Counted from the first letter of the stretch, positions 50,154 through 60,533 are shown. The stretch is DNA of 64,000 bases from Clostridium sp. Marseille-P3244 (GCF_900120155.1 NZ_LT635549.1:992001-1056000), one strand, 5' to 3'. Translations and numbers: made by a program. The notes: generated from the sequence alone by a model not told the origin.

Positions 50154-51392
50154 ATGGACAGAAGGATTGCAGTCGCCGGAACGGGATATGTCGGTTTGTC
50201 GTTAGCGGTGCTGCTGGCACAGCACAACAAAGTGACCGCAGTTGACATTGTTACGGAGAAGGTGGAACTGCTTAATAATAAAAAGTCTCCCATACAGGAT
50301 GATTATATTGAAAAATATCTGGCAGAGAAGAAGCTGAATTTAACTGCGACATTGGATGCAGAAGAGGCGTACAGGGATGCTGAATATGTGATTATTGCTG
50401 CTCCAACAAACTATGATGGCAAGAAAAATTATTTTGATACTTCAGCGGTAGAATCAGTAATCGATTTGGTGATGCGTTCAAATCCAGATGCAATTATGGT
50501 CATAAAGTCTACCATTCCTGTGGGGTATACAGAAAGTATCCGAAAAAAGACAGGAAGCAAAAATATCCTGTTTAGCCCAGAATTTCTTCGGGAATCTAAG
50601 GCTCTTTACGATAATTTATATCCCAGCAGGATTATTGTAGGAGTGGATCAGGGAGATTCACGCCTTGTAGAAGCGGCACGTGAATTTGCTGCGTTATTGC
50701 AGGAAGGAGCGATCAAAGAGAATATTGATACGCTTTTTATGGGCTTTACTGAGGCAGAGGCCGTGAAGTTGTTTGCCAACACATATCTGGCTCTTCGTGT
50801 CAGTTACTTTAATGAGCTGGATACCTATGCAGAAATGAAAGGGCTGGATACACGGCAGATCATCAATGGAGTATGTCTCGATCCAAGGATCGGCAGTCAC
50901 TATAATAATCCTTCTTTTGGTTATGGAGGTTATTGTCTGCCGAAGGATACGAAACAGCTTTTGGCCAACTATGCCGACGTACCGGAAAATTTAATTCAGG
51001 CGATTGTGGAAAGCAATCGGACAAGAAAGGACTTTATCGCGGATCGGGTGTTGGAAATGGCTGGAGCTTATGAAGCTAATGACAGTTGGAATGCGGATAA
51101 AGAGAAAGAAGTAATCGTCGGCGTATACCGTCTTACCATGAAGAGCAACTCTGACAACTTCCGCCAAAGTAGTATCCAAGGTGTTATGAAACGTATCAAA
51201 GCAAAAGGCGCTACGGTGATTATTTATGAGCCGACACTAGAGGATGGAAGCACCTTTTTTGGCAGCAGAGTTGTTAATGATCTGAATAAATTTAAAAAAC
51301 AGAGCAAAGCGATCATCGCAAACAGATATGATAACTGCTTGGAGGACGTGATTGAGAAAGTCTATACTCGGGATGTGTACCGGCGGGATTGA
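50154..51392 (+). CDS. ugd: UDP-glucose 6-dehydrogenase-type nucleotide sugar dehydrogenase
   Basis: A 412-residue enzyme that oxidises UDP-glucose (or a related sugar nucleotide) to the uronic acid using two NAD+. It has the N-terminal [14 protein letters not shown] motif, the central helix [16 protein letters not shown], and the catalytic Cys in [15 protein letters not shown]. The ATG at 50154 is placed 9 bases after GGAGGT. It pairs with the preceding epimerase. Confidence 0.93.
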   Translation: MDRRIAVAGTGYVGLSLAVLLAQHNKVTAVDIVTEKVELLNNKKSPIQDDYIEKYLAEKKLNLTATLDAEEAYRDAEYVIIAAPTNYDGKKNYFDTSAVESVIDLVMRSNPDAIMVIKSTIPVGYTESIRKKTGSKNILFSPEFLRESKALYDNLYPSRIIVGVDQGDSRLVEAAREFAALLQEGAIKENIDTLFMGFTEAEAVKLFANTYLALRVSYFNELDTYAEMKGLDTRQIINGVCLDPRIGSHYNNPSFGYGGYCLPKDTKQLLANYADVPENLIQAIVESNRTRKDFIADRVLEMAGAYEANDSWNADKEKEVIVGVYRLTMKSNSDNFRQSSIQGVMKRIKAKGATVIIYEPTLEDGSTFFGSRVVNDLNKFKKQSKAIIANRYDNCLEDVIEKVYTRDVYRRD

Positions 51393-51466
51393 TTTTGTAG
51401 ATGAGAGTTAGATGTTTATTTCTGTGGGAAATCATATAGAGAGAATTAAAGAAAAAGGGAATAATT

Positions 51467-52819
51467 ATGAAAAAGAGAACTATCAGTTTTAGTCCACCCG
51501 ATATTTCTGAACTAGAGATTGCAGAAGTTGCAGAGGTACTCCGCTCCGGTTGGATAACAACCGGTCCGCGTACGAAGATGTTAGAGCGTCGCCTTGCTGC
51601 CTATATAGAGACTGGAAAGACCGATGTCGATTGCAGGACAAAAGATGCGGTTACCAAGTATAGCCAAAGGGTAGTGTGCTTAAATTCAGCAACGGCAGCA
51701 GAGGAACTAAATTTGCGCATCCTCGGTATTGGCCCGGGTGATGAAGTGATTGTTCCGGCATATTCCTACTCAGCCTCCGCATCTGCTGTTATCCATTGTG
51801 GGGCCACAGTGAAGTTTGTAGACATCCAGAAGGACGGGGATGTGAGGTCGCATTGCCCGGAGATGGATTACGATGCTATGGAGAAAGCTATTGGCCCGAA
51901 GACCAAGGCAATTATTACAGTTGATCTCGGCGGTATTGTTTGTGACTATGACCGAATATTTGAAATTGTGGAGAAAAAGAGAGCTCTATTTCAACCTCTG
52001 GATGACCACAGCAATCCTTTGGCAGATCTTGGATCCCGTATCCAGCATACACTAGGTCGTATAGCAATTGTGGCTGATTGTGCCCACAGTTTGGGCGCTT
52101 CCCGTATTGTTTCTTATACAGGAGCAGGACAAGTTGAAAGGAAGAGAAGATATTGTGGAGCTATTGCTGATATGAGCAGCTTCAGCTTTCATGCGGTAAA
52201 AAATTTTACGACTGCAGAAGGAGGTGCTTCAACATGGCTGCCATTGGAGGGAATTGAGAATGATGAAATCTATAAAATGTATCAGCTCCTGTCTCTCCAT
52301 GGGCAGAATAAGGACGCATTGAGCAAGACGAAACTGGGGGCTTGGGATTATGACATCATTGGACCGTGGTATAAATACAATATGACGGACATTATGGCAG
52401 CGATTGGTCTTCGGCAGCTTGACAGGTATACTACTCTTCTTAACCGCCGTGCAGAAATAATGAAAGCGTATAATTCTATTTGTGAAGAATTAGGTATTAG
52501 TTATCTTATGCACCACATAAAGGGGATGGATTCTTCAAATCATCTTTATTTAATTCGCATACCGGGCATTAATATCGAGCAGCGCAATGAAATCATAGAA
52601 AAGATGGCAGAGAAAGGCGTGGCAACGAATGTTCATTATAAACCGATGCCTATGATGACGGCATATAAAGAACTCGGATGGGATATTAAAGACTTCCCTA
52701 ACGCATATGATTATTATCAAAACTTGATCTCTCTTCCGTTCCATACATTGTTAAGTGATACTGATGTTGAATATGTATGTGAAGTGTTAAAAGAGATTGT
52801 TAGAGCGTATGAAACATGA
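51467..52819 (+). CDS. DegT/DnrJ/EryC1 family sugar aminotransferase (with insertion)
   Basis: A 450-residue PLP enzyme that aminates a 4-keto or 3-keto nucleotide sugar. N-terminal SPPDISELEIAEVAEVLRSG and WITTGPRTK are typical. The PLP Lys is in FSFHAVKNFTTAEGG. It is about 60 residues longer than usual, with an extra charged segment around residues 165-195 and a divergent loop near 50-60. The product could be an amino-dideoxy sugar made from the CapD-like dehydratase's product. Its stop overlaps the following pseudogene by 4 bases. Confidence 0.9.
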   Translation: MKKRTISFSPPDISELEIAEVAEVLRSGWITTGPRTKMLERRLAAYIETGKTDVDCRTKDAVTKYSQRVVCLNSATAAEELNLRILGIGPGDEVIVPAYSYSASASAVIHCGATVKFVDIQKDGDVRSHCPEMDYDAMEKAIGPKTKAIITVDLGGIVCDYDRIFEIVEKKRALFQPLDDHSNPLADLGSRIQHTLGRIAIVADCAHSLGASRIVSYTGAGQVERKRRYCGAIADMSSFSFHAVKNFTTAEGGASTWLPLEGIENDEIYKMYQLLSLHGQNKDALSKTKLGAWDYDIIGPWYKYNMTDIMAAIGLRQLDRYTTLLNRRAEIMKAYNSICEELGISYLMHHIKGMDSSNHLYLIRIPGINIEQRNEIIEKMAEKGVATNVHYKPMPMMTAYKELGWDIKDFPNAYDYYQNLISLPFHTLLSDTDVEYVCEVLKEIVRAYET

Positions 52820-53298
52820 TGTTAAAGAAATTGGAAGACCTGCCGGAATTTATGCGGGTGGACGAAATTCGGCCGTACTGGGAAATACTGAATAGAAAAA
52901 AGGGGACAACTGTTACTGAAAAGAGTATTTTATTTATTCCAATGGTAGCTATATCAGTATGCGTAAAAATGGAGAGTGTGGGTCCGGCTTTCTATAGACA
53001 AGAACGGATTACGATTTGCGGGCATCTCTATCTCACAAGAATTCCGGGGGCTACTGATGAAGTTAAATGAGAAATCGTTGTTAAGCTGGCTGAGCGTGGT
53101 GAGAATACGAATGTACACTATAAGCCACTTCCGATGATGACTGAATATAAAGAGATGGGATGGGATATTAAAGATTTCCCGAATGCCTATGACTACTATG
53201 TGAACTTTATTATGCTACCGTTACATACGAAGCTTACGGATGAAGATGTAGATTACATCATCACCAATTTTAGGGAAGTGGTCAGCAAATATATTTGA
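52816..53298 (+). pseudogene. Chimeric remnant: sugar transferase N-terminus joined to aminotransferase C-terminus
   Basis: The frame starts like the intact sugar transferase downstream (LEDLPEFMRVDEIRPYWEIL against WEDLPAFMQCEEVREYYDIL). It loses about 15 residues of the membrane helix and reaches FYRQERITICG. It then switches at about base 53017 to the C-terminal part of a DegT aminotransferase (HLYLTRIPGATDEVK, then TNVHYKPLPMMTEYKEMGWD). One in-frame TGA at 53068-53070 interrupts it; translation would otherwise end at 53296-53298. The two parts come from different genes of this kind of locus, so this is a recombination scar rather than a working gene. Confidence 0.85.
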
Positions 53299-53315
53299 GG
53301 AAGGACACCGCAAGA

Positions 53316-54014
53316 ATGAGACTTCGGAAATGGGAGGACTTGCCTGCATTCATGCAATGCGAAGAAGTCAGAGAATATTATGACATCCTTGCTAAGAAAA
53401 AAGGCGTTCTTGGCCTGAAGAGAGGATTTGACGTGGTTGTGGCCACAATCATGTTGGCGATTCTGGCAATCCCGATGCTGATCATAGCCATTATGATTAA
53501 GCTGGATTCTCCTGGCCCGGTATTTTACCGTCAGGAGAGAGTGACTTCATATGGAAAGAAATTCCGGATCCATAAATTCAGAACTATGGTGAACAATGCG
53601 GATAAGATTGGATCTGTCGTTACCGTGGATGGTGATGCGAGAATTACTAAGGTAGGCAGTAAACTCCGAAACCTGCGCATCGATGAGATTCCGCAGCTCA
53701 TTGATGTTCTGACTGGTGATATGAGCTTTGTGGGCACAAGACCGGAAGCAATAAAATATGTGAAGAAATACAGTAAAGAAATGTGTGCTACGTTGCTGCT
53801 TCCGGCAGGTATCACATCGGAAGCAAGTATCCGGTATAAGGATGAAGCCGCACTCTTGGATGCTGCGGATAATGTGGATAGGGTGTATGTGAAAGAGGTG
53901 CTTCCGGGAAAGATGAAGTATAACCTTCAGAGTATTCGTAAATTTGGCTTTTGGAGTGAAATTACAACAATGATAAGGACAGTCTTTGCTGTTCTTGGGA
54001 AAAAATATAACTGA
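53316..54014 (+). CDS. Initiating sugar transferase (undecaprenyl-phosphate sugar phosphotransferase)
   Basis: A 232-residue polyprenyl-phosphate sugar-1-phosphate transferase of the bacterial sugar transferase family. It starts repeat-unit assembly on undecaprenyl phosphate. One membrane segment (about residues 35-60, following LKRGFDVVVA) precedes the catalytic region, with GPVFYRQERV, the FRIHKFRTMV motif and a later LRIDEIPQLIDVLTGDMSFV. The ATG at 53316 has GAGGAAGG upstream. An unusual N-terminal extension (LRKWEDLPAFMQCEEVREYY) is shared with the pseudogene just upstream. Confidence 0.93.
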   Translation: MRLRKWEDLPAFMQCEEVREYYDILAKKKGVLGLKRGFDVVVATIMLAILAIPMLIIAIMIKLDSPGPVFYRQERVTSYGKKFRIHKFRTMVNNADKIGSVVTVDGDARITKVGSKLRNLRIDEIPQLIDVLTGDMSFVGTRPEAIKYVKKYSKEMCATLLLPAGITSEASIRYKDEAALLDAADNVDRVYVKEVLPGKMKYNLQSIRKFGFWSEITTMIRTVFAVLGKKYN

Positions 54015-54109
54015 TAGTAACTATAAGGCGGTTCTGATTTTAATCCTGTTCCGCCAGGTGGTTCCTTTATTTGAAAAGTAAATAGGAAAAAGAACAAGAG
54101 GAAGATATA

Positions 54110-55348
54110 ATGCATGTACTTTTTTTAGCTGCGTACTATCCGCCTGAAAAAACTGCTGATACACATCTTGAGCAGGATTTGATTGAAGGTATGGTAAAAA
54201 GAGGATGGAAAGTTGATATATTATGTCCGACACCTACAAGAGGATGTTCAAAAGAAGATATTGAAGTTTATAAAAAAATCAAAGAGGAAAAACAATTTGA
54301 TGGAAATGTAATTGTTCATCGCTTTTGGGCTCCTCAAGAGAGGACTAAGGCGGTAGCAAGAGCATTACGATATTTGTGGTGTTGTATAAGGCAAATACAC
54401 ATTGGAAAAAGAATAGATAACGTAGATGTTATATATTGCAACAGTACGCCCCCTATTCAGGGGCTTACAGCAAAAGCAATTAAAAAAAAGGTTGGAAGTT
54501 CTTTCGTTTATTCTCTTCAGGATTTATTTCCGGATTCATTAGTGACAGCGGGAATAGCAACAAAAGATTCTATTTCATATCGAATAGGTTTAAAAATAGA
54601 GAAAAAAACATATGAAGCATGTAACGCTATAATAACACTTTCGGAAAGCTTTAGAAAACTATTATTAGGGAAAGGTGTAGCACCTAAACAAATAGATGTT
54701 GTTTATAATTGGATAAATACTGAAGACGTATATCCGATAAAAAAGGAAGATAATAAACTGTTTGATGAATTGGGGATAAAAAGAGATAAATTTACTATCC
54801 TTTATGCAGGAAATTTTGGGAAATCTCAAAATATTGATTATTTAGTAGATGCTGCAAAAGCAGTTATTGATATTGACATATATCAGTTTGTGTTATTTGG
54901 AGCAGGATCAGAGTTTGACAGAATCAAACAAAGAGTTGCAACTGAGAATATTTCGAATTGTTCAGTATTTCCCTTGATGCCTTTAAATAGGGTAGGAGAA
55001 GTTTATAGCATGGGTGATATTGACATAGTTTGTAATGCTCTTGGTATAAGTATGGTTGGTATGCCTAGCAAGACGTGGACAATAATGTCTACGGGAACCC
55101 CGGTAGTAGCGATAGTTGACTCTAATAGCGAATTAGCAGATATAATCAAACAGTCTAACTCTGGTTGGATTTGTGATCCATCAAATACTTCCGATTTTGT
55201 GAATGTATTAAAACATATTACTAACCAACCGAGTGAATTGGTGCGGTATGGGATTGGCGCAAGAATCTTGGCAGTGAATAGATTTGGTAAGCAACAAGCC
55301 GTCAATGCTTATTTAGATATCATTTCATCTGCATCATCGAAGCATTGA
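54110..55348 (+). CDS. Glycosyltransferase, GT4-like (GT-B fold)
   Basis: A 412-residue cytoplasmic glycosyltransferase similar to WbuB-type enzymes. The acceptor domain begins HVLFLAAYYPPEKTADTHLE. The donor domain has FTILYAGNFGKSQNIDYLVD and a late GMPSKTWTIMSTGTPVVAIV segment with the usual nucleotide-sugar contacts. It adds a sugar to the lipid-linked repeat unit. The DNA is markedly AT-rich compared with the left part of the window. Confidence 0.9.
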   Translation: MHVLFLAAYYPPEKTADTHLEQDLIEGMVKRGWKVDILCPTPTRGCSKEDIEVYKKIKEEKQFDGNVIVHRFWAPQERTKAVARALRYLWCCIRQIHIGKRIDNVDVIYCNSTPPIQGLTAKAIKKKVGSSFVYSLQDLFPDSLVTAGIATKDSISYRIGLKIEKKTYEACNAIITLSESFRKLLLGKGVAPKQIDVVYNWINTEDVYPIKKEDNKLFDELGIKRDKFTILYAGNFGKSQNIDYLVDAAKAVIDIDIYQFVLFGAGSEFDRIKQRVATENISNCSVFPLMPLNRVGEVYSMGDIDIVCNALGISMVGMPSKTWTIMSTGTPVVAIVDSNSELADIIKQSNSGWICDPSNTSDFVNVLKHITNQPSELVRYGIGARILAVNRFGKQQAVNAYLDIISSASSKH

Positions 55349-55376
55349 TGAATGGGTAATATAGAGAGGCAGGATA

Positions 55377-56450
55377 GTGATTGTGGAATTTACCGAAGTT
55401 ATTAGAATATTCACTGACGGAATAGATAATATTTTAGCAACAGACATAAAAGAAATTGAAAAAGCGAATTATAAACTTCGGACCCTCAAGATGATTTTGT
55501 TCTATATCATAACTGCTTTGTTTTCTAAGAAGAAAGATCTTACAAATCAGATATACTTTATAGGCAGACCTGATAAAGAACATGTTTTTAGTCAGAATTA
55601 TTCGGGATCAAAAATATATAGGCAAAGATGTATAAATAATTTTAAGGATATTAGAAACAAAACAACGACTATTTCAGTGTTCAAAAGAAATGAAAGGCTT
55701 AAGCTGATTTTTCAATCTATAAATATTGGGAGGAAACTAATTAAACAATCAATTATTAAGAAAGAATACCTTTCCTACTGGGTAGATTTTTATATAATGT
55801 GGAGGTTTTTAGAAGCTGAGCGTCCTGATCTAGTCATTCATAGATTTCACTATGATGAAAAGGCTACATGGATTGGAGAATTAAAAAAGGGACTCAAATA
55901 TGACGTATATATTTACCAACATGGAGTTGTAACTGGGGAGTTAAATCTTCCGCACAGAATTTTAGCGGATCGATTTTTTTGCTTTGATCAATATTCTATG
56001 AACTATTTTAAAAAAGAAGTTTTAGATGATGATATTCAAGAAGTTACGGTTTATGATTTTCCGGACACTATTGAGTTTACCGTTACTTCAGAGGTTACAA
56101 AATATAAACATATAATCGGTATTGCTGAACAGTGTGATGAAAAGTGGACAACTAATTTAGTTAGAGGAATAATAGAAAAAAACAATGATTGCATGGTGTA
56201 TATAATGTTGCACCCACAGTCACGCGCTGATTATAGCTGTTTTGATAAATATTCAAATATTAAGGCAACAACAAAGAAGATTGAGAATTTGGATATTATA
56301 GTGACATATAATTCAACATTAATAATTGATTATTATCGTCATAACAATAGTTATACAATCTTTTTTATGTCGGAAAAGGATAGAGAAATGTATCAAGATT
56401 ATCCATTTATATATACGAAAAATATTGATGATATTGTACATTATGTTTAA
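55377..56450 (+). CDS. Uncharacterised capsule-locus protein, possibly a GT-B glycosyltransferase
   Basis: A 357-residue protein starting with GTG behind AGAGGCAGG. I do not recognise a family with certainty. There is a hydrophobic stretch near residues 35-50 (LKMILFYIITALF). The block VYIYQHGVVTGELNLPHR near residue 180 recalls the HG-containing motif of sialyltransferase-like or CDP-glycerol-transferase-like GT-B enzymes, and VTYNSTLIID near the end could be a donor-site segment. A transferase role in the repeat unit is the best guess. Strong AT bias suggests recent acquisition. Confidence 0.6.
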   Translation: MIVEFTEVIRIFTDGIDNILATDIKEIEKANYKLRTLKMILFYIITALFSKKKDLTNQIYFIGRPDKEHVFSQNYSGSKIYRQRCINNFKDIRNKTTTISVFKRNERLKLIFQSINIGRKLIKQSIIKKEYLSYWVDFYIMWRFLEAERPDLVIHRFHYDEKATWIGELKKGLKYDVYIYQHGVVTGELNLPHRILADRFFCFDQYSMNYFKKEVLDDDIQEVTVYDFPDTIEFTVTSEVTKYKHIIGIAEQCDEKWTTNLVRGIIEKNNDCMVYIMLHPQSRADYSCFDKYSNIKATTKKIENLDIIVTYNSTLIIDYYRHNNSYTIFFMSEKDREMYQDYPFIYTKNIDDIVHYV

Positions 56451-56546
56451 CCTCTGGAGTTAAGAAGTGGATTTTAGAATCAAATGGGTTGTCCGTGTGA
56501 ACAGAGCGGAATGATTTATTTGGGATCAATGAGGATGCAGAAACTA

Positions 56547-58085
56547 ATGGGAAGTAGAAGTCTTAACTCATCAAGAAATGCAGTAAGTGGTATCATAAAA
56601 GTTATCGTTAAAATAGCTTTACCTTTTATTATTCGTACTTCATTGCTGTATTATTTAGGAAAAGAATATTTAGGATTAAACAGCCTGTTTTCTTCTATTC
56701 TGTCTGTACTGAATCTTGCGGAATTAGGGTTTTCAAGTGCGGTGGTATATAGACTGTATAAACCATTCGCTGATAATGACAAAAGGACAGTTGGCGCTTA
56801 TTTAGGTTATTTAAAGAAAATCTATCGAATAATAGGCTGTATAGTGTTTGGCGCTGGTATAATTTTGACACCGTTTTTGCCAAAACTAATAAATGGTTCA
56901 TATCCAAGTGATGTCAACCTATATTTTTTGTACTTTTTATATTTGCTCAATACAAGTGTTAGTTATTTCTTTTCGGGCTATAAGCGCACTTTAATAATTG
57001 CGGCTCAAAGAATGGATTATATTAATATAATCGAAACTGGATTGCTTTGCCTACAATATATAGCTCAAATTGCCACTATAGTTGCTTTTAGGAATTATGT
57101 TGCCTATATAATTGTTATGCCTGTTGCAACTGTGATGGTTAATATTGCAGTTTCCTTATTATGTCAAAAGGAATATCCTGAATACTTCACCAAAGGCCTT
57201 TTGACTGTTGAGCAAAAAAAGGAAATGGCTTCAGATGTAAAATGGGTATCCGTTTATCGTATTAGTGAGGTAACACGAAATTCTTTTGATAGTATTGTTA
57301 TTTCGAGTATAATAGGCCTTACGGCAGTTGGTATATATAACAATTATTATTATATATTTAGCGCGCTGTATAGCTTTATGGTAATAATTAATGAAAGTTT
57401 ACAGGCAAGTATCGGGAATAGTATAGCTAAAGAAACAAGAGAAAAAAATGAGGACGATATTTATAAGTTTTCGCTTTTTTCTTTGTGGATAATTCTTTTT
57501 TGTTGTACCGGCTTAATTTGTTTTTACCAACCGGTAATGACCCTTTGGATGGGGGCGGATATGTTACTACCTGACAAGGATATGATCTTATTTGTGGTGT
57601 ACTTTTATGTACTTAACATGAATAACATCAGAAATCTATATTTTAATGGAAACGGATTGTGGAAGTCGGGTGCCAAATCATATATTATAGAATCTTTATT
57701 TAATCTTTTGCTTAATATAGTTTTGGGCAGATTATTTGGAATAACTGGTGTCATTATAGCGACAATTTTAACAATGTTTTTCTGCAGTTTTATTTGGAGA
57801 AGCCAAATTCTGTTTCATAGATATTTTCAAAAAAGTCCGAAGTGTTTTTATATAATGCATGGAAAAATGATCTTAATATCTTCGATAGTCTTGGCAACCT
57901 GCTTATATCTTTGTGAACTGATTGGAAATGATGGAATACTCTCATTTGTTGGAAGAGCTATTATTTGTTTGATTATTCCAAACATCATTATGCTGATTTA
58001 TTTAAGAAATAATAAATATTTCAAAGAAGGAATAAGTCAAATAAGTGCTGTGTTCCATATGATTAAAAGAAAGCATAATCCTTAA
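56547..58085 (+). CDS. Polysaccharide flippase (Wzx/MATE-like)
   Basis: A membrane protein of 512 residues with about 14 helices, of the oligosaccharide flippase family. It moves the lipid-linked repeat unit across the membrane. Family features are the N-terminal RNAVSGIIKVIVKIALPFII and LGLNSLFSSILSVLNLAELG. The start is uncertain: the frame is open to 56484, and ATGs at 56529, 56535 and 56547 are possible. I chose 56547, where GAGGA lies 11 bases upstream. Confidence 0.9.
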   Translation: MGSRSLNSSRNAVSGIIKVIVKIALPFIIRTSLLYYLGKEYLGLNSLFSSILSVLNLAELGFSSAVVYRLYKPFADNDKRTVGAYLGYLKKIYRIIGCIVFGAGIILTPFLPKLINGSYPSDVNLYFLYFLYLLNTSVSYFFSGYKRTLIIAAQRMDYINIIETGLLCLQYIAQIATIVAFRNYVAYIIVMPVATVMVNIAVSLLCQKEYPEYFTKGLLTVEQKKEMASDVKWVSVYRISEVTRNSFDSIVISSIIGLTAVGIYNNYYYIFSALYSFMVIINESLQASIGNSIAKETREKNEDDIYKFSLFSLWIILFCCTGLICFYQPVMTLWMGADMLLPDKDMILFVVYFYVLNMNNIRNLYFNGNGLWKSGAKSYIIESLFNLLLNIVLGRLFGITGVIIATILTMFFCSFIWRSQILFHRYFQKSPKCFYIMHGKMILISSIVLATCLYLCELIGNDGILSFVGRAIICLIIPNIIMLIYLRNNKYFKEGISQISAVFHMIKRKHNP

Positions 58086-58107
58086 ATTATAAGATATGGA
58101 GGGAAAA

Positions 58108-59316
58108 ATGTTTAACTTAGACCGTTTTATAGAAAACAATGTGATAATGCGCTCACAGTCGATGTTTAAAACAGACATTGTGAAAAATTGGGACGCACTT
58201 TCACAAAAGATTAAAGGTAAAACTGTTCTTGTTATTGGTGGTGCGGGTTCAATAGGTTCGTCCTTTGTCAAGGCTGTTCTTCCTTTTCAGCCGGCATCTC
58301 TGGTAGTAGTTGATTATAATGAGAATGCTTTAGCAGAACTCACTCGTGATCTACGCGCTACTAAAGGAATGTATGTTCCTGAAGACTACATTACGTATCC
58401 TATGGACTTCGCATCTCCTGTGTTTGAGAAAATGTTTCGTAAGCGTGGAGGCTTTCATATTGTAGGAAATTTCTCAGCTCACAAGCATGTAAGGTCAGAG
58501 AAAGATATCTATTCAGTAGAAGCGCTGATTCAAAATAATGTACTACATGCTAAGTTACTTCTAGATCTACTTGTTGAATATCCCCCAGAAGAATACTTCT
58601 GCGTGTCAACAGATAAAGCTGCTAATCCTGTTAATATTATGGGGGCAAGTAAGCGTATCATGGAGGATGTTATCTTCAGTTACTCAGATTGCTTCCCTGT
58701 AAAAACAGCAAGATTTGCTAACGTGGCATTTTCGAACGGATCACTTCCAGCGGGCTTTCTTACCAGGATACAAAAACTACAGCCCCTTTCTGCTCCAAGT
58801 GATGTACGTCGTTACTTTGTGAGTCCGGAAGAGTCTGGCCAGATTTGTCTCTTGGCGTGCATTTTGGGTGAAAATCGATCAATTTTCTTTCCGAAGCTTG
58901 CAGAGGCACAGATGATGACATTTGACGGGATTGCCAGGTCTTTACTTGTGGAGCATGGTTATCAAGTTCTGGAATGTAATTCTGATGCAGAGGCAATAGA
59001 TAAGGCAGAAGACTTGAAGAATGGCAGCAATTTATATCCTGTTCATTTCTCAATATCTGATACTTCAGGAGAAAAGGCATTTGAAGAGTTTGTTACGGAT
59101 ACTGAAACTGCTGATTGTAATCAGTTTCAATCTTTAGGCGTGATTACTGGAAAAGCAATTCCTGATAAGAGAAGAGTCGACAGATTGTTTGCCGATTTAA
59201 GTGCAGCCTTTGTTAAGGAGGAAGCAACCAAGGAAGAGATAGTAACAATTTTGAAAACGTATTTACCAAATTTTGAGCATATTGAAACTGGAAAGTCTTT
59301 GGATAGTAAGATGTAA
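58108..59316 (+). CDS. UDP-N-acetylglucosamine 4,6-dehydratase family protein (LegB-like)
   Basis: A 402-residue SDR of the polysaccharide biosynthesis/CapD group. It has the Rossmann motif VIGGAGSIGSSFVKAV near residue 45 and the dehydratase active-site region STDKAANPVNIMGASKR. It lies directly before a LegC-like aminotransferase, and a PtmE-like gene follows at the window edge, so it probably forms the 4-keto-6-deoxy intermediate of legionaminic-type acid. A C-terminal extension of about 90 residues (from GEKAFEEF) is longer than in classical LegB. The ATG at 58108 is used, preceded by GGAGGG. Confidence 0.87.
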   Translation: MFNLDRFIENNVIMRSQSMFKTDIVKNWDALSQKIKGKTVLVIGGAGSIGSSFVKAVLPFQPASLVVVDYNENALAELTRDLRATKGMYVPEDYITYPMDFASPVFEKMFRKRGGFHIVGNFSAHKHVRSEKDIYSVEALIQNNVLHAKLLLDLLVEYPPEEYFCVSTDKAANPVNIMGASKRIMEDVIFSYSDCFPVKTARFANVAFSNGSLPAGFLTRIQKLQPLSAPSDVRRYFVSPEESGQICLLACILGENRSIFFPKLAEAQMMTFDGIARSLLVEHGYQVLECNSDAEAIDKAEDLKNGSNLYPVHFSISDTSGEKAFEEFVTDTETADCNQFQSLGVITGKAIPDKRRVDRLFADLSAAFVKEEATKEEIVTILKTYLPNFEHIETGKSLDSKM

Positions 59317-59354
59317 TACTGCTGATAGGTGAGCTGAAAGAGAAGGTATATGAA

Positions 59355-60533
59355 ATGAACAAGTTTATTCCTCTGTCTATTCCTAACTTTGAAGGGAATG
59401 AAAGAAAGTACGTAGATGACGCTATTGATCAGGGATGGGTTTCTACCGGGGGTGCGTATATAATCGAATTGGAGAAGAGATTAGCAACATATTTGCACAC
59501 AGATAATGTTGCGGCATGTCAGTCTGGTACATCTGCTCTTCATCTATCGCTGGTAGAAGCGGGTGTTGTTCCTGGCGATATAGTACTTGTTCCACCGGTA
59601 ACATTTATCGCTGCAGTCAACCCTGTAAAGTATCAATTTGCTGAACCTGTGTTTATTGATTGTGATGACAGCCTTTGTATGGATCCAATCAAACTACGGC
59701 GTTTTTGTGATGAACAGTGCAAGTTTAAAGATGGACAACTGGTCCATGATGGAAAGATAGTTAAAGCGTTAGTGGTCGTTCATGTTTTTGGTAATATGGC
59801 CGATATGGAATCTATTATGGATACTGCCGATAAATATAACATCAAGGTTATTGAAGATGCCACTGAGGCACTCGGTACAAGATATACTGAAGGTAGATAT
59901 GCCGGGAAATATGCCGGAACAATTGGTGATTTCGGTGCATTTTCATTTAATGGCAATAAGATTATTACAACCGGTGGAGGAGGAGCAGTTACAGCTAATA
60001 AAAAAGAAGTTGTAGAGCATATCAGATTCCTGTCAACTCAGGCCAAAACGGATCCGCATTATTATATACACGATGAGATTGGCTATAATTATCGTATGAC
60101 AAATCTTCAAGCTGCTCTTGGTGTGGCTCAAATGGAAGAGTTGCCAGAGTTCGTAGAACGTAAGCACCGAAATTATGATCTGTATTGTGAATTGTTTAGA
60201 AATTTTGAACTAGCATATCTTCTGGGATACAGAAAAGGAACTTATTCAAATCAATGGTTCTATTCTTTAGTAATTGATCGTTCTAAAGTTAAAGCAACGA
60301 TGCGTGCCATAATTACAAAGCTGCAGACAGAGTATGGGATAGAGACAAGAGCGATATGGGGCCTTATTAATGAACAATTACCATATGTTAAAGAAGAGTG
60401 TTTTGAGCTAGAGTGTGGACCATATTATTCGGAGAGAGTCCTAAATATACCTTCAAGTACTCAGCTTAAAGAAGATGATATATACTATGCTGCTGAAAAA
60501 ATTATGGCAGTTCTTAAGGAACTAGAGGAATGA
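59355..60533 (+). CDS. LegC-like DegT/DnrJ/EryC1 family aminotransferase
   Basis: A 392-residue PLP enzyme that would aminate the 4-keto sugar from the preceding dehydratase. Motifs include LSIPNFEGNERKYVDDAID, QGWVSTGGAYI and SGTSALHLSLVEAGV. The PLP Lys lies in FSFNGNKIITTGGGG. The pattern fits the LegC-type subgroup that makes UDP-4-amino-4,6-dideoxy sugars. It is a different subgroup from the aminotransferase at 51467. Confidence 0.88.
   Translation: MNKFIPLSIPNFEGNERKYVDDAIDQGWVSTGGAYIIELEKRLATYLHTDNVAACQSGTSALHLSLVEAGVVPGDIVLVPPVTFIAAVNPVKYQFAEPVFIDCDDSLCMDPIKLRRFCDEQCKFKDGQLVHDGKIVKALVVVHVFGNMADMESIMDTADKYNIKVIEDATEALGTRYTEGRYAGKYAGTIGDFGAFSFNGNKIITTGGGGAVTANKKEVVEHIRFLSTQAKTDPHYYIHDEIGYNYRMTNLQAALGVAQMEELPEFVERKHRNYDLYCELFRNFELAYLLGYRKGTYSNQWFYSLVIDRSKVKATMRAIITKLQTEYGIETRAIWGLINEQLPYVKEECFELECGPYYSERVLNIPSSTQLKEDDIYYAAEKIMAVLKELEE

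Noticed and set aside
52816..53070. An 84-residue functional gene at the start of the chimeric remnant
   Set aside because: The frame is a truncated sugar transferase missing most of its membrane helix and all catalytic motifs, and it continues in frame past the stop into aminotransferase sequence.
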